The notes under the pieces were generated by a model that did no database searches, was not told the DNA's origin, and saw only the letters and a list, made by a program, of their open reading frames with translations. Source: Dendrolimus kikuchii (lineage: Eukaryota > Arthropoda > Insecta > Lepidoptera > Lasiocampidae). From it: DNA of 64,000 nt. The stretch spans positions 3,971,001-4,035,000 of the forward strand of contig CM034409.1 in the NCBI GenBank assembly GCA_019925095.2, written 5' to 3'. The stretch's first letter is position 1. Each line of letters starts with the position of its first letter. Of the stretch, positions 11,622 to 23,800 are shown piece by piece. A program made the position numbers and the translations under genes.

Positions 11622-11848
11622 TTATCTTGCTGCTGCGGACTCAACTATAATCGTCGGTGCTATAGGAGCAGGAATTTTATCAGGCTTATCAGGTACTGGT
11701 ATAGGTATACGGGTGTCTTGGCCATCACCGGTGTCAGTTTGCTGTGCTGCTGGCGAGGTAGACGTCGGGAAGACAGTATCTCCTTTTCCTGGTTGGTTCG
11801 GGAGCTGCTTGCAGAGCTTCGCCATCGCAGTTGCGCTATCTCGGACTA
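11622..11848 (-). CDS. Membrane-protein gene, exon 6 (terminal)
   Basis: Acceptor tctgaattgcag precedes 11848. The exon begins with two bases (TA) completing a Val codon, then [18 protein letters not shown], a P/T/S-rich stretch, [18 protein letters not shown] and a C-terminal VESAAAR before TAA at 11624-11622. It encodes 74 residues. The internal methionine is not needed as a start because the frame stays open up to the acceptor. The cytoplasmic tail is proline-rich and near neutral. Confidence 0.7.
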
Positions 11849-14800
11849 CTGCAATTCAGAATTTCTCCGTTTCATAAACAGCCCTCCGAGTCTATACACA
11901 TTTAGTTCCTGTATCCTATTATCCATTGCCTTACTACCAGTTAAATTTGAGAACGAGTTTCTTCCAACGGTAAGCTAAATTAGTGAATTATTCTAAGATA
12001 TGCAAATTTGGAAAACAGTTAGACTACCCACCTGATGGAAAGTGGTTACCATCGTATTGTCAGCCTTTGAGATGGAATAAGGAAGGTGTAATAGGGGTAT
12101 GAGATAGGCGGATCAGGCAGGAGGAGTGGGATAGAGAGAATGGAATATGGGATTGGATAGGGAACATTGCATAGGTGAAGTGGGAGGTTGTGGGCCATTG
12201 GAACTCTCAATCATCGCACGAAACACGATTAGATCAAGGTGTAAATCACACCGATCAAGCCAGCCCTAAGAGCTGTAATCAAGATGATTCCAGCATGGCT
12301 CTACCACGTACGCTTTTTTTCAAAAGTTTCAAAAATCTGCAACACGAACTTAATTCCAGAGCTTGCTCATGCGCGCCACGAAGTAAACACCGTGCAAGTG
12401 TCAAGAAGTGAATGTACAGTCTCCCTCGTTAGCAAGTGATGCTGTATAGTGTGGAGATGTAGGCACAAGCTCATACAGTACTTCCTATTAGATACTGATC
12501 GCATCTACGTACCTGGCTGCACTGGATATGCCGTAGGGATTGGTCGCGGCCGAGGAGCAGCTGGTGTCTGAATAGGAGTGTCCTGACTCGAGAGCTCTGA
12601 AATATGAGATTCAAACAAAAAAGGTTTATTTCTATTTTTCAAACCAAAAAAAAACTATTTGTAGAATACGTTAATATTTTGTTGCTACTGGCCATTCAAT
12701 CCAGTTCTCTTAATCTCATTGAAGCAAGGCAAACAGATTATTAGCAGGTTCCTAATCTTAGCTATCCATAATAAAACTACGTTTTAACGGTCTAAGCGCG
12801 GTAACTTATTTGATTTTTATTATTCCGACGGTTCGGCCACTTTTCAGTAGCCTTGATCACGGAAAATAAATATGTTAAGTGTCAATGAGTATTGTTAAAC
12901 TTTTATTTAACCTGCCGCCAACTTTTTCGTTTTAATTTTTTTTTATGGATTTACTCTATGGAAGCCTAATTTAATTTACCACCGCTTCGCAACATGTTGT
13001 GGTTTTAAGAGAAGAAGCGACGCAAGAAACTCTTCAGCAAACATGCCTAGCTCTAATAATCTAGATTATACATACAAAAGAAAGTCGTGTTAGTTACACT
13101 ATTTATAACTCAAGAACGGCTATACCGATTTGGCTGAAAATTGGTGGGGAGGTAGCTTAGAATCACGATACGGACATAGGCTACTTTTTATCCCGTTGGA
13201 ACCGGTAGGTGGCGCTGAGATCGGTTTCTAGAATCCTCCTAATCACCTGGAGCGATTTTGGTGATTTTGTTTTTGTGTGTTTGAGTGGGTTCCCGGATAG
13301 TTTAGATTCATAATTAGAACCGGTAGGTGGCGCTGAGATCAGGTTTTAGAATCCTCCTAATCACCTACAGCGATTTTGGTGATTTTGTTTTTGTGTGTTT
13401 GAGTGGGTTCCCGGATGGTTTAGATTCGCAATTAGAACCGGTAGGTGGCGCTGAGATCAGGTTTTAGTATCCTCCTAATCACCTGGAGCGATTTTGGTGA
13501 TTTAGTTTTTGTGTGTTTGAGTGGGTTCCCAGATGGTTTAAATCCACTATTGAAACCGGTAGGTGCGCTGGGATCGGGTCCTAGATTTTTATTTTTTCAG
13601 AGCAGGAAAACGTCTGTCGGGGCGCTAGTTTTATATAATATTAAAAGGGATGGGAGATAAAATTAAATGTCCTTCTTATCTATCCATTCATTTGTATTAC
13701 TAACAGTCGAACATTATGTTGGCAAATTATTATCAGATAGTAAAAGGTGCCGCGCTCCTTAAAAAATATAGGTCCCAAGAAACGGGAACAAAAAAATGTT
13801 CGTAAAATGAAAACTACTGGGCCAAACTATGTTAAATTTTTAAGGGACCAAATGGCAACTATTCCGCATCAAACTAAACAAGAATCACGTAAATCGAATC
13901 ATAAATATCAGTGTAATCGGTGTACATATGGAACGGAAAGGATTTTTTTTTCATAAAAAATGTTCATAAAATGAAAACTAGTAGGCCAAACTATGTAAAA
14001 TTTTCAGGGGACCAAATGGCAGCTATTCCGCGTCAAACAAAAAAGAATGACGTAAATCGGATCATAGATCTCGGAGTAATCGGTGAACATACATAAAAAA
14101 AAGATCCCGACGAATTGAGAACCTCCTGCTTTTTTGAAGTCGGTTAAAAAGTGGATGCTCATTTATGAAGCGTGTTTATTACGCATGTACTTCTTCTACT
14201 AGAATGTAGATTTAATAAATTAAGTACATGCATATTGTGATATTCGCACAATCAAGGCTTGGAACCGATTTAAAAATAACCGGTTTTAATCATCGTATAT
14301 TTTTAAAGTGAAACTTCTTTAGAATCGTTCTGATTTGAAAATCGATGAAACGAAAAATAGACACTAAAAAGGTATAAACACACAAAATTCAACCTTATTT
14401 AATTCGAAATAAAATACATTTCATTTCACTCTCTATCTTTTAGTATTATTTTCAATTTAAATAAAACTTAAAAGATTTCAAATGAATTTTAGCTCTATCC
14501 GTATATAATTAAGGCAGATATTCTTTTATACGCAGATCAGAGGAAATTGTGCTTAAGGGTACATTGAATTTTAAACTTTATGCTAGTATATTAAAGTGTC
14601 ATTTAAATTGCACATTTTGAATTATAATGTGTTGACGGATGTAGGCTAATGGAGTTATATATATATAAGTTTCATAAAAGTTTTAGACGAATTATCTATG
14701 AGTATATTCTTTGGAGTTTCACTTCTACTGCATGTGAAGTGCACTTACACACATCTTTTTTTGAAGTGATAACTTCTTATGGAAGGGTAAACCGCTTCGT

Positions 14801-17800
14801 TACGTAACGCGTTACGGTGCCAGTGTGTCAGGCAGTAGCAGTAGGTCTGTAGGCAGGCTCCTTTTCTCTCACTCTAACCTACATCGCCAGCCGTATTTCG
14901 GAAAGACTCTTAGTATATATCTATATACTATATATATTTATAAATTATTATAATATATTTATGTATATATAAATTTACTATATATATTTATGTTTGTTAT
15001 AAGGCATAAAGTTATGATAACAAACAACAAAGAGTTAAGTAATAAAGCTTTTCTCAAGTTAACAAATTTCAATACAAAATAGATCAACTTAGATTAGAGA
15101 CGCACTTTTTTTATAAAAGAAACAAGACATGTTCGTTATTGAATTAGTATAATTATATATTAATCTAAGTTATTACTTACACTTAATGCTCCTAGGAGCT
15201 AAGTTAGACAAACAATTCAAATTAAAGAGACACTATTATCCGTGCAGGAACGGAGAAAGAATACAATTTCCTGCGGCCGGGCGGCCTGTCGTAAGAGGCG
15301 ACAAAACAACCCATAGCCAGGTGGTAGGGTATTTATTTTACTCGACTGGATGGCGACCACCCCTGGTCTAGAGTATGCCGCCATAACAACCTTGTGTTGT
15401 GTTCCGGCATTACTAGGACCAGGTTCCAGTCTCCCTTAAGAGAGCAACAGCGCATTTGTAGCACCTTTGGTGTTGCAAATGTCCATAGGCGATGGTAACC
15501 GCTTTTCATCAAGTGGGCCGTCTGCCTGTCTGTTGTACTCCTGCAATAAAAAATATAAAACAAATAAACTTGTTTCGCCTTTTTCAGCAAACTTATTTAT
15601 CAAATCATCTCTAGCTGAAGACCATTTCAATTATTCTAGATTATCTGCCTCTGTAGACAATAATAACAAGTCTGATAGCCGTTCCTGTTAGCCTAGCAGT
15701 CATTCTCAAAAATGGTATTAATCTATAAAAGATTGTGGATAACATTTTAGGATTTTTTGCTTACACATTCTATAATAATATTAATCACCAGACAAACACG
15801 CACATTGTATATCCGCAAGCTAAGCAAGTGACGCTTATGTTATGGGTAACATACAATGGACCACTCAGGGGCCGATCCCAGACACCCAGACCATAGTAAA
15901 TAACAGAAAGTTCGTTTCCGAAATTTACCATGCCATGAATCGAACCCGGAGCCTCTAGGTTCCAGCGAGTTAGGCCGGCTAAGACTTAGCCTGCTCAACT
16001 ACAGAGGCCGTCATTTTCCCCCGTGTTATTGATACAGCGGTAGCTACGCCCGTGTAAGGTAAAAGCATGAACATTAAAAGAATATGTATTTATGTAAAGG
16101 ATGTTTGACTCACCTTTGACCTTCCTAATAAAATAGTAGAAGAAGTAGAAGCATAGAAGTAGAAGTAGACCAAATATTCCAGCCAATGCTATGTAGTAGG
16201 CGATGTGAGAAGGGGGGCGAGCGCCGCGAGGCACTCCCGAACCCATGACTACTTAGAAACTGAAAGGCATAGCAAAACATAATAGTAATATAAAAATACC
16301 TATATACGTATATACATAAGTGATTATACGTAGAATTTAATACAAAATTGTGTGTGTGTGTGTGCAATTCACACGCAGTAGAAATGAAACTTCAGAGAAT
16401 ATACTCATAGATAATTCTTCTCTAACTTTTATTAATAGAAATATAATTCCTTTAATTCCTTTAGCCCACATTTCAAAATAAACTTAAGTATCACTTTCAA
16501 TTTTCACTGTTTTAGCCAAAAAAATATTATTATCAGTTTTATTTCGGTCCAAATTGGACCTATGTTTAATCATCGGTCTTATTGACTCTCTAATGTATGT
16601 TGCACAATGTAAAACTCGTATCTCGTTATCTTGCAGGCTTAGTCCTATAGATTTATTTGTTTATCTCTTTTTAGTGTCGCTTTTTCGTTTCATCGAGTTT
16701 CAAATCACAATGATTCAATGTTCAATTACATTTAATAGGCAGTTTTTGCTGAAGATGAAATACACTTTGACAAGCGTGGTGGGTATACCGCCCATTCCCT
16801 TGAGACATTAATGAACTGCTATTATTATACAAATGTACTCAGCTTCTATCCTACTGCTTGTAACCGAAGTCGGTTACAGCAACCGTTGTGAATCGTTGTG
16901 CCTATTTCGGTCTCGAATCTATGATCACCACAATAATCTGCACTTTTTTATATAGCAGTACAGCAGACAGGCAGACGACCCACCTGATGGAAAGCGGTTA
17001 CCGTCGCCTATGAACGTTTGTAACATCAGAGATGTCAGCAACGCGCTGCCGGCCATGAAGAAATATTATGACACTCTTTTAAAAAAACCCTATATCGCTG
17101 TGCTGTAGGAAAACCACGGCTGGGAGCTTATTCCAAATCCCCACAGTGTGCAAGAGAAGCGTTCTAAAGAATCGCTGCGTACAAGAGCGAAGCAGCTCGA
17201 GGAAGTCGGGATGAACGTCAAGCCGATGGCGTGCGGTGCGGTGGTAGAAAGAAGACGAAGGCACCATTCTAAACAGTTCCTTGGAACACTCCCTATTGTA
17301 CAGCCGGTAGAGTACACAGAGACGCGAAGTCTCTTTTGCCAGGTGGTAGGGTTTTTGCCCGACTGGATGGCTACCACCCCTAGTCTAGAGTATGCCGCCA
17401 TAACAACCTTGAGTTGTGTTCCGGCATTATTGACCAGGTTCCAGTCTCCCTTAAGAGAGCAGCAGCGTATTTGTAGCACTTTTGGTGTTGCAAATGTCCA
17501 TAGGCGATGGTAACTGTTTCCCATCAAGTGGGCCGTCTGCCTGTCTGCTGAACTCATGCAATAAAAAAAAAGTCTCTCCGAAGGCCTTTGTATTGCCTAC
17601 TTACCAGTTTTTTTTTTATAAAATTCTGTAACACTCTTTTAGTTTCTGTTATCAAAATATCCCCCTCTCCACAAAACAAAAATTACATATATGTAACGTC
17701 ACTAGCTAAACACTATTGTCTTCACCATTTGATAAATAGTACAAATAAAAACTATAAATTGTCCAAAATATATGGATTTCCTATTGAATGAAATTTCCAC

Positions 17801-20800
17801 GACATGGTTATGGGGTGTGTACAGTTTTCCAACAACTGACTCGTTTGATCTCTTAAAAAGTATGGTGTTCGCATTGTATGACACAGTGTTACACTGTGTC
17901 TATGAACACGGGCGATGTGTCGATGTTGAAAGTGATCAGTAAAACAAATAATATTATAGGACATTGAACTTCTTATAATTTCCTTAAAAAAAAATAGCAT
18001 AAAATATTTTTTTTTAACAAAAATCTTAATTTAACTTACTGATTTCAGACTAAAAAGCAAACAAAAACCTGAACTTGAAGTTTTACGGGCAGGTGTTCAA
18101 ATTGGACAAGTACATTAACAATCTGCCCGTAAAACTTCAAGGTAAAATTTTGTTGCGATTCGTTTTGACACTTGTCCGTTGAAGTTTCACTTCTACTATA
18201 TGTCCCAGCACACATTTCGATATTTCTCAGGTTTACTGCAAATTATGATTTGGTTAGGTTAGCTATTATTTACTGAATGCATTTTTTATTTAAACATATT
18301 TTATTTTATCAAACAAAAAAACTGAATTCGATCCAGAACCAAAAAACGCATACATAGTCTACTCTAAAATTATGCCGCTCCTCACCACGTCTAGTCTAAA
18401 TTTAGGCCGTCCCCCCACGCGTTCGTAACGCTATTTCGTGACAGAAAAATCCTAGGACCCCCGTCTATAAAGAAGTTTCACTTTAAAATCTACAACATCT
18501 TGAAGTCGGTGCATATTGCAATTATGTTGATGTTCTTTATGTTTTACTTGGCACCGACTTCAAGACGTTGTAGAAAAACATTATTTTCTACTTTTGAGTT
18601 GCTTGAGCTTTAGCTTTGATCAAATTGATCGTGTACTAGCGGAGGGTGATGTCAGGAGCCTTAAGAACAGACGAGTGTGCATGACAAGAGTTATGAATGT
18701 CAAAGAAGCAAGTGAGGTGTGTAAGAATGGGCCTAAATGGCGCTCTGTTGTTCGTGCCTACCCCGCAAGGGAACTGGCGTGAAGTTATGTATGTATGTAT
18801 GTATGTTGAGCTTTAGAAATAAGATTTTAATCGAAGAGTGTGGCCGCTCGGTGCTCTTCAATTGTCGCTGTTCAAAGACTTCTCCTTTGAACAGCAACAA
18901 CACATTGCGAAACGGTGTACGTAGAATAGGAAAAAGATTTAAATTTTGAGTTACATGTATGACCTTCAAAAAGTGTTCTCTAGTGGAACTTATTTTGAAT
19001 ATAAACTTTTGAATTAAAAAAAAAATTGAACACGGAAACTGTACGTCCAACGAGTTAGGCAAACCCAGACTTATGACCGGTTCTTATATAATTCATTCAC
19101 TTGCCTTACCATCGCTCGGTAGAATTTTTACAGTACTTGTAGGCTTATGTCAAGTTTTAACCGATAGTATTGCGAACGGTTTGTAAGATATAGGAACCGG
19201 CCAGAGACCGTCATATTATATTATAAATATTAATTAAAATTAACATTGACTTACTGTCAAATTGTGTTCACAGTTTTCTTGTATCAAACACGGTGTCTTG
19301 TTGGAAAACATCGTTTATGTGTGAAAGAACTAGACGAGAGCTGTGGGCGGGGTGTCTCGAGACACGGCAACAAGTGTCCCGACACTCTGGCGCCGTTTTC
19401 GACACTACATTTAACTTAGGGTTGATACAAAACCTAATCTGAAATAACTAGTGATCGCCCACTGGTCGACATTCAACCATAATTAATTTAAATTATAAGT
19501 TTGAACATTATTAAGGCTCTGTTGTCAAAGATTATATATACTTCTATAATCACAAATTTCGCCAAGGCTACATTGTTAATTTGACTTTAACAATAAACAA
19601 AAGAGTATATATGTGTGAAATACATTCGGTTTTATTTTAGTAATTCGGGCACATGTATTATTATATAATTATTCATCAGTGCAGGAACGGAGAAAGAATA
19701 CAATTTCCTGCGGCCGGGCGGCCTGTCGTCAGAGGCGACCAAACAACCCACAGCCAGGTGGTAGGGCATTTGCTCGACTGGATAGCGACCACCCATGGTC
19801 TATAGTATGCCGCCATAACAACCTTGTGTTGTGTTCCGGCATTAGTGGCCAGGTTCCAGTCTCCCCTAAGAGAGCAGCAGCGCATTTGCAGCACCCTTGG
19901 TGTTGCAAATGTCCATGGGCGATGGTAACCACTTTCCATCAAGTGGGCCGTCTGCCTGTCTGCTGAACTCCTGCAAAAAAAAAACGATTCCGACACGTAC
20001 AAAGAATATATACAAATTTCTAACAATAACAAATCCCCCGCAGCGGTCGAGCCGAGGTCGAACCTCACAGGAGGTGCCTCCTCGAGCGCGCTGCTTCCGG
20101 GCTGAACGCCTCCGCTCCCACGGAGTCGGGAAGCCCCCAAAGCCCGGTATCGCTGAAACAGCCATCTGCGGATATTCAGCTGGGTACAGATCAAAAAAAA
20201 AATGGGTCTAGGCCGACGAGGAACAACAATAGCCTCGCTGGAAGATCCTCATTTGAGACGAAGGGGCATTCCATGTCGCTCCTCCAGCTAGTCAGGGCAT
20301 CGGGTACAAAATGTATATATCGAGGGGTCCAAGGTTATTTGTTTTAAGCGACATTTGCGAAATTGTGTCGATAGAGGAGTTTGAAGTTTTAATGACCCAC
20401 AAAAAGACTTCATTAGTAAACTACATACTATATTTAAAAAACAAAAAAAATCTGTAGTTTTTATTACTTGGAAACCAGGTTCATTATAATTCCTTAAGTT
20501 TGAGACATTAGGATGCAAGAAAACCATCAAGTCAATTCTGTCACAAAATGTCGCTTAAAACAAATAGCCTTTCACCCCTCGATATGATCCTTATATTTAT
20601 TAGAAAAAGAAATGATTCAAATACCCAATTGCACTCTCTGTTTCGTCATATAAATAGTAATTTTGATTTTAATATGAAACCACAGACAGATATTTGAATT
20701 CATTTGTATAGACAACCCTTAAGGCCAGTCAGCAGCCCTAATAAGGGAATATCGTCGCGTCAGAAGGGCGCCAGAGTAGGGCGTTAAACTGCACGCATGC

Positions 20801-23800
20801 GCATCCCTTACTTCCTCCATAAGCATTCATCGGTTAGTTCCAATTACTCCGAAACTGGCAGCTAAACATAATGACCTCATCATACGGTTAAATCTCTGTT
20901 GAGTTCGAACCCCGAGGTCCGCTTGCCTTTTAATAACCACTATAGTACTACTTCTATCTTATATACTTATAATACTAGTGGTCGCCAAGTGGTCGAAATT
21001 CGACCATAATTAATATAAATTATAAGTTTGAACATTATTAAGGTTCTGTTGTCAAAGACTAAACTTCTATAATCACAGATTTCGCCAAGGCTACTGTTAA
21101 TTTGACTTTAACAATAAACAAAAGAGTATATATGCGTGTGTGTGTCAATTTTTTTTTATTGATTTAATGTATTTTTTATACATAATTTTTTAAAAAATAT
21201 TAGCATTCTGCACTCCTTCTCTATATAAAGTATAAGTGTGCGAAATTTCATTCTCCTCCTTGCAGCAATTTTCGTAAAAAGGGGTAAAAACTTTTTATTT
21301 CACGTATTAATATAATGACTATACGAGCAAGGAACAGATAAAGAATATTAATTCCAGCAACCGGGCAGTCTGCCGTAAGAGGTAATAAAACAACCCACAA
21401 CCAGATGAGGGATTTTCCAGTCTGGATGACTATCAATTGGTCTAGAGCACTCTGCCGTAACAACCATTTGTGTTGCTGCATTAGTGGCCAGTGCCCTCGT
21501 CGAGGTAGCACGTTTGCTGTTGCAAATCGGCCTTCACGACCAGTACCAATAAAACAATATATTACAGTTGTCGCGGTTTTTGGTATCTTTTGTTATTACA
21601 CCACTGGCATTCATATCATCCATCACGACGTGACGTCCAGATTCTCTGATTATAGCGGCCAGAAAATAAATTTTAAAAGCGTAAAAAAATGTGGTAGTAG
21701 GGTGAACGATGAATAGGGCTAATTTTAAAAATTAACTGTTGTCGCTCATTGACCAAATATGAGTGCCTCGGAATCAAACATCCTCCAGTCGATTAGGTCC
21801 AGTGTCTTTCAAAGGTTTCACGTGGTGTAGGGCTGCCAACTCCAAATTTAAAAAACAAGGACTTGAAGTTGGAAACCCACTCAGTGTAAAAACAGAACGC
21901 AGTAATCTAGTTGGAGTAGTTATATTACAGTCAGCGTCTTATAGAAAGAAACAGCCAAGATGATCAAATAGATAAGAACATCGAAAGTGATCATTAGTAT
22001 CGGTACAACCATTGTCGTCTAATAGATCGAATCGGCCGTCTTGACCAAATACATCAGTACACCGACAACGCCAAATACATGAGTACATTCATATCGTCAT
22101 TATTATGTTAACAACCACCTCGCCAAAACAAAGAGACACTCTAGAAAAATGAACTCTATTCTAAATGGGATTAGTGTCAAATCGAGATGATTTCATACTA
22201 AACCAAAATTGTATTTCGAATTATGTATTTCAAATTGAATTACTTATTGCTAAATTTGCACTGAATGAAAAGTACCTTTCTTTTCTAATCTGAAATTAAT
22301 GAAATCAATTCTGAAGGCGTTTGAAACTTAAAAAAAACTCCTAATCACAGCAGTGTGATTGACGAAGAGGATGATATGTGCATAATAATATTTATTACGT
22401 TTAATCCAGGGTCAACACTGGGATTGGAAGGAAACGCCAGTTTTTTTTCAATCAAGTATCATTTATTGACTACTTACAAACATTGTTAAAACTTCTAACC
22501 CATAAGGGCAGAGATCGAATCTTTAGTATTTTTGACTGACCCACCTGTTTTATTAGTAACTCTATGGACACAGAACGATTTCACGTCGATAGATTATAAT
22601 CTATCGGGAAATAATGCGTTAAATTGTAAGCAGTTTGTTCCGGTTCACAATATTTCAATAGCTCTCGAGATAGATTATAATCTAACGGTCTTTACAATTT
22701 AACGATGACATATATACTCTAATGTAGCCAATTATTAACGGCGTTCATTTTAACTTTATAACTAAGACGCATTTGGCCACAGTACCTAACTATAATATTA
22801 TTTCAGATAGAACAGAGATATTAGGCGAGCCCAGTTAACTAAAGATATATTATTAACCTATAAATTTTATAAATAGTCTCAAGTTCCTGTTTCTAACCAG
22901 ATATTTCAGTTCTCTTAATTAAATCAGGTTTTTCATACTTTTGTTAACATTCTTTAATACTTGATGACACCGTTTTTCAGCGTTGAGTTTTCGTTTTTAC
23001 TAAATACTAACTGTCTTATTCATAGAGAGTTAGAGTAAGGTTGAACGCTTCTTTAACCACCATAAAGAACTGTTCAAACATACTTCACTATCAAATGTAT
23101 CATCATCATGGAAACGCGAAGGAAGTTTCGCGGGCAGACGATAGTCTATAATATTATAATATGCTAAATATGTCGTCTCTCTACATTGAAGTTATTAAAA
23201 AAACACAATTGGAATAGACTATATAAACGATGGAGACACGGTGAATTTTTTTAGATTTCTTGTCTGTTAGTCGGTTTGTCTGTTTGTTCGGGATTTACGT
23301 AAAAACTACTAGGCCAGAGCAAATTCTCAAGACTTAAATTCTGCGCTACCTTTTATCCCGGAATCGCACGGGAAATTTTCCGGGAACGGTTTGAAGAGGC
23401 CAGAATAAAAAAAGCTTTCTTATTTCGATGCGATGTTTTTACTCATTGATAGCAAATTTTCTGAAATTAAATCTGTGATGCTTTTTATCCTGGGGATCCC
23501 GCGAATTTTCTCAGGAGCTGGTTAAAGTTGTTAGGACGCTTACAAATTAGTTTATTTATTCTTACACGATTTTAGACACGATACATTATTTTTTAAATAC
23601 AGCAATACTTTGTGTCCTGGGAATCTCACGGAAATTTTCCCGAGGGTGGTTTCTAGTGGTTAGTATGCATATAAATTAGCTGATTTGAATACAACTTATA
23701 GTAAAACACAATGCACTTTCTTTTTCAAATACTGCGGTACTTTGATGGATATGGACCCGGGTATCCTGCGAGATTTTTGTCGGGAATAGTATAAATTATT

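Noticed and set aside
11613..11978. 121-codon plus-strand frame
   Set aside because: Shadow of exon 6 on the opposite strand, which has matching splice phase and a proline-rich product.
17090..17557. 155-codon minus-strand frame
   Set aside because: Runs through a SINE and then out of frame through a LINE fragment; the real LINE frame is the neighbouring one.
19676..20194. 172-codon minus-strand frame
   Set aside because: Mostly SINE family A read antisense to its promoter plus a GC-rich repeat; same SINE frame is open in many copies by ancestry, not selection.
22588..22605. Palindrome gatagattataatctatc
   Set aside because: Short AT-rich palindrome inside the Tc1-like element; nothing ties it to a function.
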